Below, in pieces: positions 30,711 through 40,996 of a stretch of 64,000 nt of DNA (positions are counted from its first letter, which is position 1; every line of letters starts with the position of its first letter). The DNA lies in assembly GCA_020310875.1 (NCBI GenBank), contig CM035420.1:184313380-184377379 (forward strand), in the 5' to 3' direction. The stretch comes from Ceratopteris richardii (taxonomy: Eukaryota > Streptophyta > Polypodiopsida > Polypodiales > Pteridaceae). The notes under the pieces are model-generated. The model searched no databases. It was not told the origin of the DNA and saw only the letters and a list, made by a program, of their open reading frames with translations. A program made the position numbers and the translations under genes.

Positions 30711-31049
30711 ATGGTGGAATGGCTTTTGTGTCAAATGAAATATATTGACACATTATTGCAACATTTTGGCCTTGAAGACTGTAAGCCTATTGCCACTCCT
30801 ATGGAGACAAGTTTACAATTGAGTCTTCATGATGCTAGAGATGCATTTGATGCTGTCCTCTATCAGCAGGCTGTTGGACGCTTGATTTACTTATGCATTA
30901 CTCGACCAGATATTCAGTTTGCTATCTCACAGATGAGCAGGTTTATGCATTGCCTAGGTGTCAAACATTGGAAGGCGGTTAAGCGCATCTTTCGCTACTT
31001 GAGTGGTACCCCACTATTTGGATTGTTTTATCCCAAGGGGGATCACTAC
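30711..31049 (+). pseudogene. Reverse transcriptase end of element A, second part
   Basis: The frame resumes after B with CQMKYIDTLLQHFGLEDCKPIATPMET, LYQQAVGRLIYLCITRPDIQFAISQMSRFMH and VKRIFRYLSGTPLFGLFYPKGD. This is the junction of RT to RNase H. It stops being copia-like at 31049, where a TG-starting LTR begins. Its continuity with 24320 across B is shown by the duplicated ATGGT. Confidence 0.9.
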
Positions 31050-31196
31050 TGTAATAAAGTAAGTTTATGATCTAGGGATCCGCTCGGTTTAGACAGATCT
31101 GAAATTGGACACTGTTTGGTCATTCGTGTGTATGACCAAAGATCTCGAGTTTAGAATTACTAGGAGGTCTTGTGCTCTTGTGAACAAGTGATCCAC

Positions 31197-31253
31197 TTAG
31201 CTTAGTGGTTAAGTCTCAAGGATGTGAAGGAGGAGGTCTTGGGTTTAATCCCC
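31197..31253 (+). other. tRNA-like A-box and B-box inside the LTR of C
   Basis: TAGCTTAGTGG (31198-31208) fits the tRNA A-box and GGTTTAATCCC (31242-31252) fits the B-box with one change, at normal tRNA spacing and both on the plus strand, the sense strand of the LTR. Confidence 0.65.
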
Positions 31254-31268
31254 ATGGGGGACATGGGG

Positions 31269-31336
31269 AGAGTATTTTGCCCAAAGAGATCTAGAGCCTT
31301 CTAGAGTATTTTGCCCAAAGAGATCTAGAGCCTTCT
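31269..31336 (+). repeat. 34-bp tandem duplication in the LTR of C
   Basis: Two perfect adjacent copies of a 34-bp unit beginning AGAGTATTTTGCCC. Confidence 0.95.
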
Positions 31337-31545
31337 AGAAGCATCCACTGGAGTTAACTCGAGTTGACTGGGACACTTGGCGCACATGCAGTTACATGGC
31401 CGACACATGGCTGGCTAGTATCCACCTGCCCAAGAAGGAAGTCCCCTGGAGAGAGCTAGATATAGAGGCAGATGGTTGGGAGGAGAGTCATCTCTCTAGC
31501 ACGTGGTGGTCGTAATCCTCGTTCTCTTGCATTAGTTTCTTGCAT

Positions 31546-31557
31546 TGGTATCAGAGC
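31546..31557 (+). other. Primer-binding site of element C
   Basis: TGGTATCAGAGC, perfect initiator tRNA complement, one base after the LTR end. Confidence 0.88.
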
Positions 31558-31974
31558 TTGGTTAAGCTTCCATGGAGACCTCATTCTTATCATCTCCTTC
31601 CTCACATTGTGGACATCATTTTCGAGTGTAATCTTCACCGTTTAGACATTGTTCCGAGTTCAGATAGCTATACGCAGCACCACTTATGATTGCATCCGCC
31701 TTTAGTGAGTATTTTTTGCAAAACGATCCTGTGTTGTTGAAGCGTGGAGGAGCAGACTCAAACTTGGGTAGAAGTCGAAGCAAAAGGCATACCTTGACAA
31801 TGATCAGTGTCGGCTTCAATGAGAGGAAGGATTCGAAAACGAGTCCTTGTGTGCGTGTGCCGTGCTAGAGCCAATTTATCAGGCGGCTGATTATTTGAAA
31901 ATTTATTAATATTCATACTTAGCATGCATGATCGCACGCTATTCTCGTTGAGACAAAAGCAAAAGAATGCTATA

Positions 31975-32770
31975 CTTCAGCTGCCTGGTTTTGAGCCGCG
32001 ACCATACATCCAGATTCTGTTGTGAACAACGCAAGCATGTGTGCTTATAGCGACAAGCAAAGTAGTCATTTCTTGATGTCCCATTCAGTCGGCCGCGACC
32101 CCATTCTATAGGTGATACGATTGATTCAACCACGTCCATAGCGCACATGCCCAAGAACATCGTCTACCCGTTGGCTGCAAGATTTGAGCATGTGATCTCT
32201 TGATCCAGCGGGCTACATGCTATCCAATTGAGACTACATGATGATCTAAGTTTCTTTTAGATAAGAATACATCTGATTACTTTATACTGGGAAAGCTTCT
32301 GGAACAAAATCAAAGACTGTTACATTGAGATGGTGCATCGGTTTTTGAACTTGTAACTATGTCGCGTTGAGTTCAGCACGAGTTAGAGTCCCTCAGCTTC
32401 TTGTCGTGCATTTTGTTATATTCGAAGTCACCAAAATCCAAAATATATCCAAGCAAAATGAGGATTGACGCGCTCACGGGGTTTGATCTCATGACACTAC
32501 AGTTCAGAGGTATTTCACATATCAAAGAAGCTTTTGAGGTACAGGTTCGAGCTTTGCAGAGAGAAACAAAATCATAATATGAAAAGAGACCTTTGAAAGG
32601 AGCTATAATCATTTCGATCGGTGAAAGGCTGCAGATCGTACATGATGCCAGAGTGCTGTGTGAGGCACGAAAAGATACTTTCGACAGACGGTGTCAATTC
32701 GGGTTTGATCCCCCATCCCGTTAAGAGAGAGTATTGTGCTTCAACCATTGAACCGCGGCCCTATTGTGAT
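31975..32770. repeat. Run of degenerate tRNA-like modules
   Basis: Five or six places show D-arm or T-arm-like words: minus strand at about 32160-32236 (CTCAATTGGATAGC, then ATGCTCAAATC), 32085-32160 (GTGGTTGAATC), 32695-32765 (GGTTCAATGGTTGAAGC, then GGGGATCAAACCC) and 31975-32060 (GGCTCAAAACC); plus strand at about 32500-32556 (AGTTCAGAGG, then AGGTTCGAGC). None is a clean tRNA gene. They may be copies of a tRNA-derived SINE or successive tRNA-like units of one element. Confidence 0.45.
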
Positions 32771-33701
32771 CAGTCACACACAGTCTATGACTCTTTCTAT
32801 ATCTGATTATATTCCACGCATGCAAAGTTTCATGTGAAGAAGCAAAAATATAAGCCCGGTATCGTTGCACTTCCAAATTTTGTGAGGAGGTGTGCAAATG
32901 CTCACTAAGGCCTTGAAGGATGAGCTCCTCGCAAGGATCAGAGGATGGGCGAAGCTATGATCAAAGCTAAGTATTTTCCAGTTTCTACTTGGCCTTAATG
33001 CTTGATTTATCTTTTTTTCATTAGTCTACACTTAATCCTAGATGCACATTGAAATAGCCAAGATTTCAATCGATTAAGTCTAGATCAGGATAATGAAACA
33101 ATCCACTTCTCATTCCAAGCATTAGTTTGTATTAAGGAAAGACTTGATTTTAAAAAGGATCCTTGTGCATCAAAGAATGTATTTTGGTAGTTTAATTCCA
33201 AATTTCCTTTCCATCGAGTAAGCTTTTTATTGCACCTCAAGGATACGTTTTTATATCATAGTGCAGTAGGACAAAGGAAAGGATATACATGCATCAAGAT
33301 TGCATGATATACATTCTTAGTACAAGCAAAAGTCATGCATCAAGCTCATGCATGATTGTTGCATTATTTTTGGGCATGCAAAGAATATGCATGCATATGC
33401 ATGTGAGCATATGGATTTGCATGTAGGCACATGCATTTGCATGATAGATCGGGATGTTGTTTGCAAGTAGATATGATAATGTACTCTCTTAGTATTTAGC
33501 TTACTTTATAAAGCTCACGGCTTGACATCAGGGAAGACAGAGGACTAGTTTGTTGCAACATGCAAGTTCTAGTTTGCAGCTCAAGTAATTAGGCGATTCC
33601 TTCCCAAGTTGATACTCCGATATCAACAACAAATACTTAATGATAATTAAGTATGTTTGATGTCTTACTAGGTATAAGTAGGCACTATGAGAAAGTTAAG
33701 T

Positions 33702-33734
33702 ATTAAATTTTCTTGATGACCAAGAAAATTTAAT
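33702..33734. repeat. Inverted repeat, 14-bp arms
   Basis: ATTAAATTTTCTTG and its perfect complement separated by five bases (ATGAC). A hairpin in single-stranded form. No other feature is attached. Confidence 0.85.
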
Positions 33735-36700
33735 TACTTGCAAACTTTTGTGATGTATGATGACTCTAAGTCCTAGATGTAGTTAGGGAGTTCATGAAGA
33801 TAAGCTTATAATGATTACTCTAAGTATAGATGATATTTAGAAAGTCATATGGATAAGCTTTAGTGGAACTATTGAAGTTTTTTCTTTTCATCCTGATGAG
33901 TGATCAACTTCAAAGAGATGAATAAACTTTAGCATCACTTGAACTTTAGTGTTCAATAGTCGGATGTTAGGTTCCATGACTATATCTCTAGTCAAGATGC
34001 AAAGATTTCAAAAAGCATGGAAACTTTGGAAGCACTCTTCTATTTAGAAGATTTTGAAAGTTTTAAGAAGTTTCTTTGTGGTTTCAAGATTCGTATCTCA
34101 CGATGAAACCTTGGTAAGTGAATTTTAGGAATTGAGATATTTCCTAAAAAAAGAAACACAAAAATAAAATAGTCAAGCCTTCTATTCCACGTGAGATCGT
34201 TCTCCTACCATGTTCAAGATGAATTCATTTTTGGGAAGGCAGACGTTCCAAGTAGAGGATCTTAATTGATTCATGAACTCTTCCCAAAATAAACATAAAT
34301 TCATAATATATGATAGGACCAAGGAATGATGATGTTCTAATAAAAGTGTATAAAGAGATAAGCCATTGGAAAAATGATAACTTAGACCTCTTGTTAAGCA
34401 CATCTTTCCAAAAGCGGACATACCCATCAATTGGGATAGAAATTGATGGATTGGATAGATAAGAGCAAAACATCTACTAGTTATGGATGTTTTGCCAAAA
34501 GATGAAGAAGGAAAAACCTCTTTAAGATATATATGTTTTGCCAAGATGTAAATTATGCTTGGTTTTGTTTAAGCTAATTCGAGATTAAAGAAGAAACCCA
34601 AGTCAAAATAATCTTTGGGAATCAAGATATTTTCTAAAAAATATGTCAAAGTAATCTTTAGGAATTAAGCTACTTCCTAAAAGTTAAACCAATAAAGGAA
34701 ATAGCCTAGTTAACTATTTCCTTAGTTAAAAAGGAATATCTTTTGGACAAGCAATAAAGCATTAAGTCTTTCTTGTTCAATAGTCAATATTTCTTTTAGA
34801 GAGAAGATTCCAGTAAAACTATGGATTCCAAGATGAATTATTGGATTGGAAAGCAAAAGATTCCAAGATGAATCATTGGCTTAGTGTTACTGATTCCTTG
34901 ACAGGAATCTAAAGTTCTTGAAAGAAAAAATCTCCCTAGATGTGAGACTAGAATCTTTCAAGAAAAGTCTAATAGCAAGTAGTTCCCAATAATTTCCAAA
35001 CCACTAGTATTGGTAATTAATTCCAAATATTGATATAACCTAAAGGAATATCAAAGATTCTTAGCTTTGGAATCTAAGAGGCATCAATGTATGCTTAGAC
35101 TGAAGTTCACGAAAAGATCTCTAAAAAATCCCGCGGGTAAGCAAAGAAGCTTTTGATAGTTCAAGAGATCTTAATCTTTATTTTAGTCACAAGATCAAGT
35201 AGACTTGATCTAGCTTGGCCATGATTGTCCAAGTATGTGCGATTGGAACTACTTTGCAGATTGCCCAAGTATTGGCAATAAAATTCCTTTTGGGAATTAT
35301 TCACTCAGGTTCCAATCCAATGGAAAATTGTGAAAAGAGTAAGCCGTTCCAAGTCTGAATAGAGAGAAGAAATTCCAAGAATGTAGTCTGCAACCGTGAA
35401 GACGGTACTTAAGTCTGTGGAAGGTAAAACATAAATGTTTGCCTATCCTTAAAGGGATTTTGGTACAAATCCATAGAGCATGAGCGGATGCTTAGACTTA
35501 AGCAGTAGAGAGATTCCTGTAAAAGTCTCAGCCAAGATAGGTACCTAAAGCATCAGTAAAGAAGGAATCTAAAGATAAGAAGTTAAAAACTCTTGTCACT
35601 ACAAATTGGTCAAGGATAAACCAATCAAACTTGAATTTGTGAAAATTCAAGTACTTGGGATTCTATTTGGTTTTCATTTGAAAAACCTAGCAAAGTAGGA
35701 TGGATGTTCCATCAAAAGGTTTTCAAGTTCCTGAAGAAAAGCACAAGATTGTGAAACGATCATGTGAAGGGATAAAAACCTAGAAAATCTAGTTAGAGTT
35801 AATGCCTGAGGCTGCAAAATTCTCGAAAAGAAATGAAGCAAGAAGGTTCTCTATCAAGAGATGTTTAGACTTTAGGATAATATTCACTCACACGTCAATG
35901 TGAATATAAAATAGGGTGGTATGGGACACCAGATTTTATACTTAGATTGATGTAGGAAAGATGGTATGGGACATCGGACCGTGAGGTTGATGATTATCTT
36001 TTAGTCCTAGTTTGGATTTTGAAGTTAGGTTTCATCCTCAAGGGAATTAAGACTGCAAAAAAGGAGTTTAATTCAAGAAGGATGAAAATAGTATCTCAAG
36101 ATACTTCAAGATAACTTCAAGATCAAGGAAACAGAAGATACGAAGTAAGTAACTTCCAAGATCTTCTTAAAACACTTCAAGATAAAGTGTTGTTACTTCG
36201 GAAATATTTCATTTTTGAAAAAGTTGGAATTTTATTTGAGTTGATCTTTTCAACCAAGGATTTTATTGACTAAGTCAAGCATCAAGTTCCTACTATAACT
36301 TGGTAAAATCACTCTTTTGACTCAAAGAAATGCACAAGAAATGCATTCCTAGTAAGGAGTCAAAAAGACTGAATATGACATAAACTTAGTCTCAAGTGAA
36401 GCATTATTTGAATACAAAACTCATCAACACAACCTGAGTGGGTCGACACACTGATGTTGGTTACCACACAAGTATCTTGTGGTTGGATGATGTTTTCAAG
36501 TTGCTTTGAATCTTTTTGAGAATCCAACTTATTTCTCTTAAAGATAAAGAAAATGCTTCAATACCCTGTTGAAACAGATCTTTGAGAAGTTAAAGTCCTG
36601 AGTCATCTAGACTTTGACTCATAGCAAGTTTGCATATCTTCGAACATTGAATTGGTTGTATAGAGTTTTAGTTATTTCTTTCTGCTTTCCAAATATTTTG

Positions 36701-36870
36701 GAATTGGCTCAGACATGGTATCTGATTCCTTTTGCAAAAGACCAGGGTTAGCTGGTTAGAATTACATAACTAAATTGAACATCCTAGATAGATGTTATGT
36801 ACAAGAACCTTTTCAATCTTCAAAAGATAATAAGTCTAAGTGGACTTATTTATTTGAGTTTGCTTCAAGT

Positions 36871-38283
36871 CCTGCTCATCTGTGAGACAACAAACTGAAT
36901 ATCTGGCCGAGTAATGTATAAGTAAATCAAGCATCCAATGGCCTGCTGATAGAGAACAACATCAAATGCATCTCCAGCATCATGAAGACTCAATCGTAAA
37001 CCTGTCTCCATAGGAGTGGCAATAGGCTTACAGTCTTCAAGGCCAAAACGCTACAATAATGTGTCAATATATTTCGTTTGACACAAAGCCATTCCACCAT
37101 CAACTTGCATAAATTGAATGCCCAAATAGTGATGCAAATGCCCCAAATCATACATCTCAAATGAGGCATGCAAATCAGCCTTGAAATCAGCAATATGCTT
37201 CTCAATAGGACCAGTGAGCAGCATGTCATCAACATAGACAACAATGATCAGAAGCACATCATTAGCACGCTTAACATATAAGGTGCGTTTAGTTGGACTG
37301 TTCACAAAACCATGTGCAACCAGATAGGCATGTATCTTCTCATACCAAGCACGTGGTGCTTGCTTTAAACCATATAATGCCTTCTTTAACCTGCACACCT
37401 GATTTTCATGCCCTTTCTGCACAAAGCCACGAGGCTGAAAAACATACACTTCTTCATGCAAGTCACCATTCAGAAATGCTGTTTTAATGTCCAACTGATG
37501 TACATTCCAACCATGATGGGCTGCAAGTGCACAAATGCTCCGAACAGCAGTCATACAGCATGTAGGTGCAAAGGTCTCATCAAAATCAATGCCTCTTTCC
37601 TGCGCATAACCCTTTGCAACAAGCCTAGCCTTATACCTGTCAACTGTACCATTAGGTTTACGCTTCAGCTTGTATACCCACTTAGTGCCAATGGCCTTCT
37701 TGCCAGGAGGCAAGTCACATAAAGACCATGTATCATTCTTCATTATAGCATCATATTCAGATTGCATGGTAGCCATCCAATTTTTTGAATTCTGTGCTTC
37801 ATCAAAAGAAACAGGCTCATTCTCATCACAGAGACTAGACGCAGCCATAGCATAGCAATCTGATGCAAAGGAGGCACTATGAGAGCCTGAAGGAGTACGA
37901 TATGACAAAGGTGCATCTAATTTGCTGTCACGCAAAGTCTGCACCAGCCATTTTGGCATAGTTTTTGCCTGCTCAATATCAGCTCTCTCATCAACAAGTG
38001 CATCATGTAAATCTGCATCAGAAATAGAATGATCTCGATCATCATATGGGACCTGCAAAGGCTGAGAAGTTGCCTCATTAGGACCAGCACTAGACTGTCC
38101 ACCTGTAAAAAGAGGCATCAACGTATCATACATGTCTTTGGAGCTAACAGATGTCTCCTTAGTACATGAAAGCAATGGCTGAATAACATCTTCCACAAAG
38201 ACAACATCACGGCTAACCAGAATGCGTTTAGTCTGTGAGGGTGTCTGCATAGGACCACAGACATCACTATGTACAAGCTGCAA
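36871..38283 (-). pseudogene. Integrase remnant fused to reverse transcriptase (element E)
   Basis: A 410-residue frame (37051-38283) and its continuation past a TAG at 37051. It begins with the first-Asp region of integrase, then jumps to the linker, then RT with AIGTKWVYKLKRKPNG, YKARLVAKGYAQERGIDFDETF, DIKTAFLNGDLHEEVY, LYGLKQAPRAWYEKI and the intact VVYVDDMLLTG. The RT module looks well preserved. The stop at 37051 fits CAG or CAA to TAG. Confidence 0.93.
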
Positions 38284-38286
38284 TTT

Positions 38287-39111
38287 CTACGTAGCCCGAA
38301 CTGAACCATCTTTTGGAAAGGAGGAACACTGCATTTTGCCCAAAATACAGCCTTCACATACATGTTTTCCAGGTGCCTCAAGCTTGGGCAAAGAAGACAC
38401 CATATCAGATTTCTGCTGGCGTAGCAAACTAGCAAAATTCAGATGACCAAAGCATGCATGCCAAAGCTTTGCATCTGACATAGCCTGAGAATCATGAACT
38501 TCACATGCCGAATCATTCACAGATCTTTCATAGTCTATGAGCTTATACAGCCCACGACACAAAATGTGAGAATCAATAATCACATCGCCATTTGATAGAT
38601 CATGAACTGTACACCTGTCATCAATGAATTTCACAACCAAGCCAATCTTGGCTAATGCAGAAACTGATAACAGATTCTTCTTGATCCCTGGCACAAATAA
38701 AGCATCTGATAGGGTGAAAGAACTACCATCAGCAGTAGTCAGAATGATCTTACCAACTCCCATAACAGGATAAGAGGAGTTGTTGGCGCATGTGACAGTA
38801 TTCCTTGTAGGGGCAGGCTCGAGTGAAGAGAAGAAACTACGCTGCGAGGTAATATGTTTGGTCGCCCCACTATCAAAGTAAAAAACATCTGAGTCCACTA
38901 CAGACATGCACTGGTCATGAGAAGATGGGTCAAAATTGCAAACAGTAGTAAACGCCCATTCTTCTTCCTGCACAAGATTAGCAGACTCTGTTTTTGGTGT
39001 AGAGGCTTCTGCAACAACCATTCCAGCCTCCTTTTTCTTTGCCTCTTTTGCAGCCAGTTTTGGACAGTTCTTTATGATATGATCATTCCCTTTACAGTAC
39101 TTGCAAAACAA
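38287..39111 (-). pseudogene. Zinc knuckle, protease and HHCC domain (element E)
   Basis: A 274-residue frame. The zinc knuckle is CKYCKGNDHIIKNC (CX2CX4HX4C). The protease active site YFDSGATKHIT is intact, with VMGVGKIILTTADG and IKKNLLSVSALAKIGL. The HHCC domain has LWHACFGHLNF and CEGCILGKM. One in-frame TAG at 38287 separates it from the next stretch. Confidence 0.93.
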
Positions 39112-39114
39112 TTT

Positions 39115-39960
39115 CTACTTTTCTGATTTCTTCTCATCTTTATCCTGGTTCTTCGAATGTGCAGCATTTGCAGATTTCTGCTTACTAGTAGAAGATCTCC
39201 ATTTTCCTTTACCCTTCTGACTAGCCAGAAAAGCTTGATTTGCAACACACATAATGGACCTGTTCTGCCTGGATTGATCTTCCTGCAATAGAACAGAGAC
39301 TAACTCCTCAAATGATAAGGCATTCGGATTGCCTTTCATCATCAACCGAAGAGTAGAAGCAAAACTTTGATATGAATCAGGAAGACCATTCAGAACGGTC
39401 TGCACAAGTGAGCTATCTGGTATAACCTCATCAGTAGAAATCAACTGTTCCTTCAAATCTTTGATCTTCGTTAGGAAACTATCCATAGAATCACCTTCAT
39501 TCATGTGCTCACTCTCCAACTGTTTTCGGAGGTAAGCAACACGAGCCTCATTCCTAGCTTGATACAATGTGGTAAGTGTATCCCAAGCATCCCTAGCTAT
39601 TCTGCAAGAGCGAATATGAGGAATAATGGCACGTTTGACAGACAAAGCTATCAATGCATGTGCCTGGGCATCTTTGCCATCCCAACAAATTTGCTCTGTA
39701 GTAGGTGCAACAGAAACAGCAGCACAAACAGGAATCTGCGGAATATCATCTTCGACACCATCTTCATCAGCTCCAGCACCTGTATTTGCAGTACCTGTCG
39801 TTACATGTGTAACAGGACGTCTTTCAACACCCTGCACAATGTTCCACAATCCTTTTGCAACCAAAACATGTCACATCATATAAGCCCACAATGGGTAGTT
39901 GGTACCATCCAACTTATCCTCAACAACCAACATACGGAATACATCACTGCTTTCAGCCAT
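39115..39960 (-). pseudogene. Gag of element E
   Basis: Start at 39960 (ATGGCTGAAAGC) in frame with the 249-residue open stretch 39115-39864; one TGA near 39872 interrupts. Motifs: DKLDGTNYPLWAYMM, HVLVAKGLWNIVQG, WDGKDAQAHALIAL, SFLTKIKDLKEQLIS, LPDSYQSFASTLR and SVLLQEDQSRQNRS. It ends at a TAG just before the zinc knuckle. Confidence 0.92.
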
Positions 39961-40301
39961 GGCTGGTGACTAAAATACCTTGATGCAGAAAATTGACTGT
40001 ATCTCAAAAAGTTGAACAGAACTGCCCAGACGAGTTCTGCTAGACCTGTAGCAGACTTTGAGACGCTTAAACTGGCGAACAGAAACTGGTATATACCTTT
40101 GGCACAAAAAGACAAAATAGCCTGCACAAGCACTGCAATAGTGCTTTCGGAGGCCGATACGAGCGCAGATCGCGATTTCGGCACCACACAGCAAAGCTGT
40201 TTTGATCTCGGAAACACGCTTAGTATGCTCACCAAAATTCGTGTGACTTCGAGACTACAAACGGAGGAGTGTCGATGGTGCCCTAGATGAAGCGACGACC
40301 T

Positions 40302-40313
40302 GCTCTGATACCA
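40302..40313 (-). other. Primer-binding site of element E
   Basis: Minus strand TGGTATCAGAGC, perfect, two bases from the LTR. Confidence 0.93.
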
Positions 40314-40315
40314 AT

Positions 40316-40546
40316 TGTTGGAGATAGATGTCTGCGGAAGCACGCGAACAACACAAGGAAGAAGAAGAAGCTTGGAGCACAAACACACAATATTGAATGT
40401 ATTACTAGAGAATGTACAAAGATAAGTAGCCCATTAGGGAAATAGGCGTATATACAAGCCGGGGGAAAAAAACCTCCTAAAGAGGGAAAAAAGTGCCCCG
40501 ACGGTCCTAGTGTGTTCACACACATCACTACCTAAATATATCAACA
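40316..40546 (-). repeat. 5' LTR of element E
   Basis: 231 bp from TGTTGGAG to TATATCAACA, same family and same length as the LTR of A at 20773-21003 on the opposite strand. Confidence 0.92.
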
Positions 40547-40985
40547 ACTATGTCCTGTACAAAGTACCAAATTAGATCAATGCAATCACATATCAGCTAG
40601 AACTCCTCAACAATGTCCAATTTCACAACGCATTCCATGTGAGCTTGCTCAAGCGATTCAAGTCAGACACCAAGTATGGATGCAAAGTTCTAGTGTTGCA
40701 AGATGGCGAGAACTAGTTCAAACCAGAGGCCATTCTAGAGCATTGCGGATAGTCCCCAAGCTCCTCATCAAATGACATGGTTGCCCCCTTGGATTTGGAT
40801 TGGATCTCGGTCAACATATTCGGTCCTGACTAGCCCCTTGTTTGCAAATTCTATCGTGCACCATAGGCCAACTTTGGCCCCTTAGCCCCTTATATTGTTC
40901 CCAAAAATTCTTTATAACACTAAGTTGTATAAACCCAAAATTTTGTAAATCTGAACTCCTTGTTGAGGACAACAAGCTCTTCAAG
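40547..40985 (+). pseudogene. Gypsy integrase C-terminal end (element K)
   Basis: On the plus strand the sequence reads as the end of a Ty3/gypsy polyprotein: a TYQLELLNN-like segment, FHNAFHVSLLKRFKSDTKYG and FKPEAILEHC, the integrase C-terminal/chromodomain-proximal pattern of plant chromoviruses. Several stops occur. It ends with EDNKLFKPGEDV near a polypurine tract. Upstream pol is absent because E adjoins it. Confidence 0.75.
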
Positions 40986-40996
40986 CCGGGGGAGGA
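40985..40996 (+). other. Polypurine tract of element K
   Basis: GCCGGGGGAGGA immediately before TGTCACAACCC. Confidence 0.75.

Larger units (their letters stand above)
20773..31049 (+). mobile_element. Element A: Ty1/copia, split by B and cut by C
   Basis: Plus-strand copia with 5' LTR 20773-21003, primer site 21006, gag, protease, integrase, and RT up to 24320. B is then inserted (24321-30710, duplication ATGGT), and RT/RNase H resumes at 30711 until 31049, where the LTR of element C begins. The 3' LTR is not found. The E copy at 36871-40546 on the other strand is its closest relative here. Gag and pol contain several frameshifts and stops. Confidence 0.92.
31050..31544 (+). repeat. Element C: LTR with tRNA-like segment
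   Basis: Starts TGTAATAAAG directly after interrupted copia coding sequence of A and ends CTTGCA one base before a primer site, giving a 495-bp LTR on the plus strand. No second copy is in the window, so the element is truncated, rearranged, or its 3' LTR is unrecognisable. No gag-pol follows. Confidence 0.72.
31558..36870. other. Long non-coding stretch, presumably interior of C and unknown DNA
   Basis: 5.3 kb without a frame above 120 codons and without retroelement protein motifs on either strand. The first 1.2 kb is GC-moderate and holds several tRNA-like modules. From about 33000 it is AT-rich with recurrent short words such as TTCCAAG and AAGATT, and ATGCATGC-rich sequence at 33380-33450. 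Two near-identical GGTATGGGACA phrases sit at about 35919 and 35964. It may be the body of a large non-autonomous LTR element. Confidence 0.4.
36871..40546 (-). mobile_element. Element E: A-family Ty1/copia, integrase core deleted, 3' end missing
   Basis: Minus-strand copia with LTR 40316-40546, perfect primer site and one gag-pol frame from 39960 down to about 37051, broken by four single stops. The integrase core is missing: the frame passes from HSDVCGPMQTPS to the post-integrase KRILVSRDVVFVED without a shift. The left end stops abruptly in the last RT helix at about 36871, so RNase H and the 3' LTR are absent. Confidence 0.92.

Noticed and set aside
32500-32560. A functional tRNA gene on the plus strand
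   Set aside because: The A-box and B-box words fit, but the acceptor stem does not pair and the T-stem depends on G-T pairs, so I keep it only as a tRNA-like module.
31950-32830. Organellar DNA insertion as source of the tRNA-like modules
   Set aside because: No plastid or mitochondrial protein or rRNA sequence is next to them, so I could not support it; kept only as an alternative.
34182-34544. 120-residue minus-strand frame in the unassigned stretch
   Set aside because: AT-rich, no motif, no neighbouring coding signal; length expected by chance in this much sequence.
39505-39969. 154-residue plus-strand frame in gag of E
   Set aside because: Shadow of the well-supported gag frame on the other strand.
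39876-40388. 170-residue minus-strand frame over the leader and LTR of E
   Set aside because: It is the gag start and leader read in the wrong frame.
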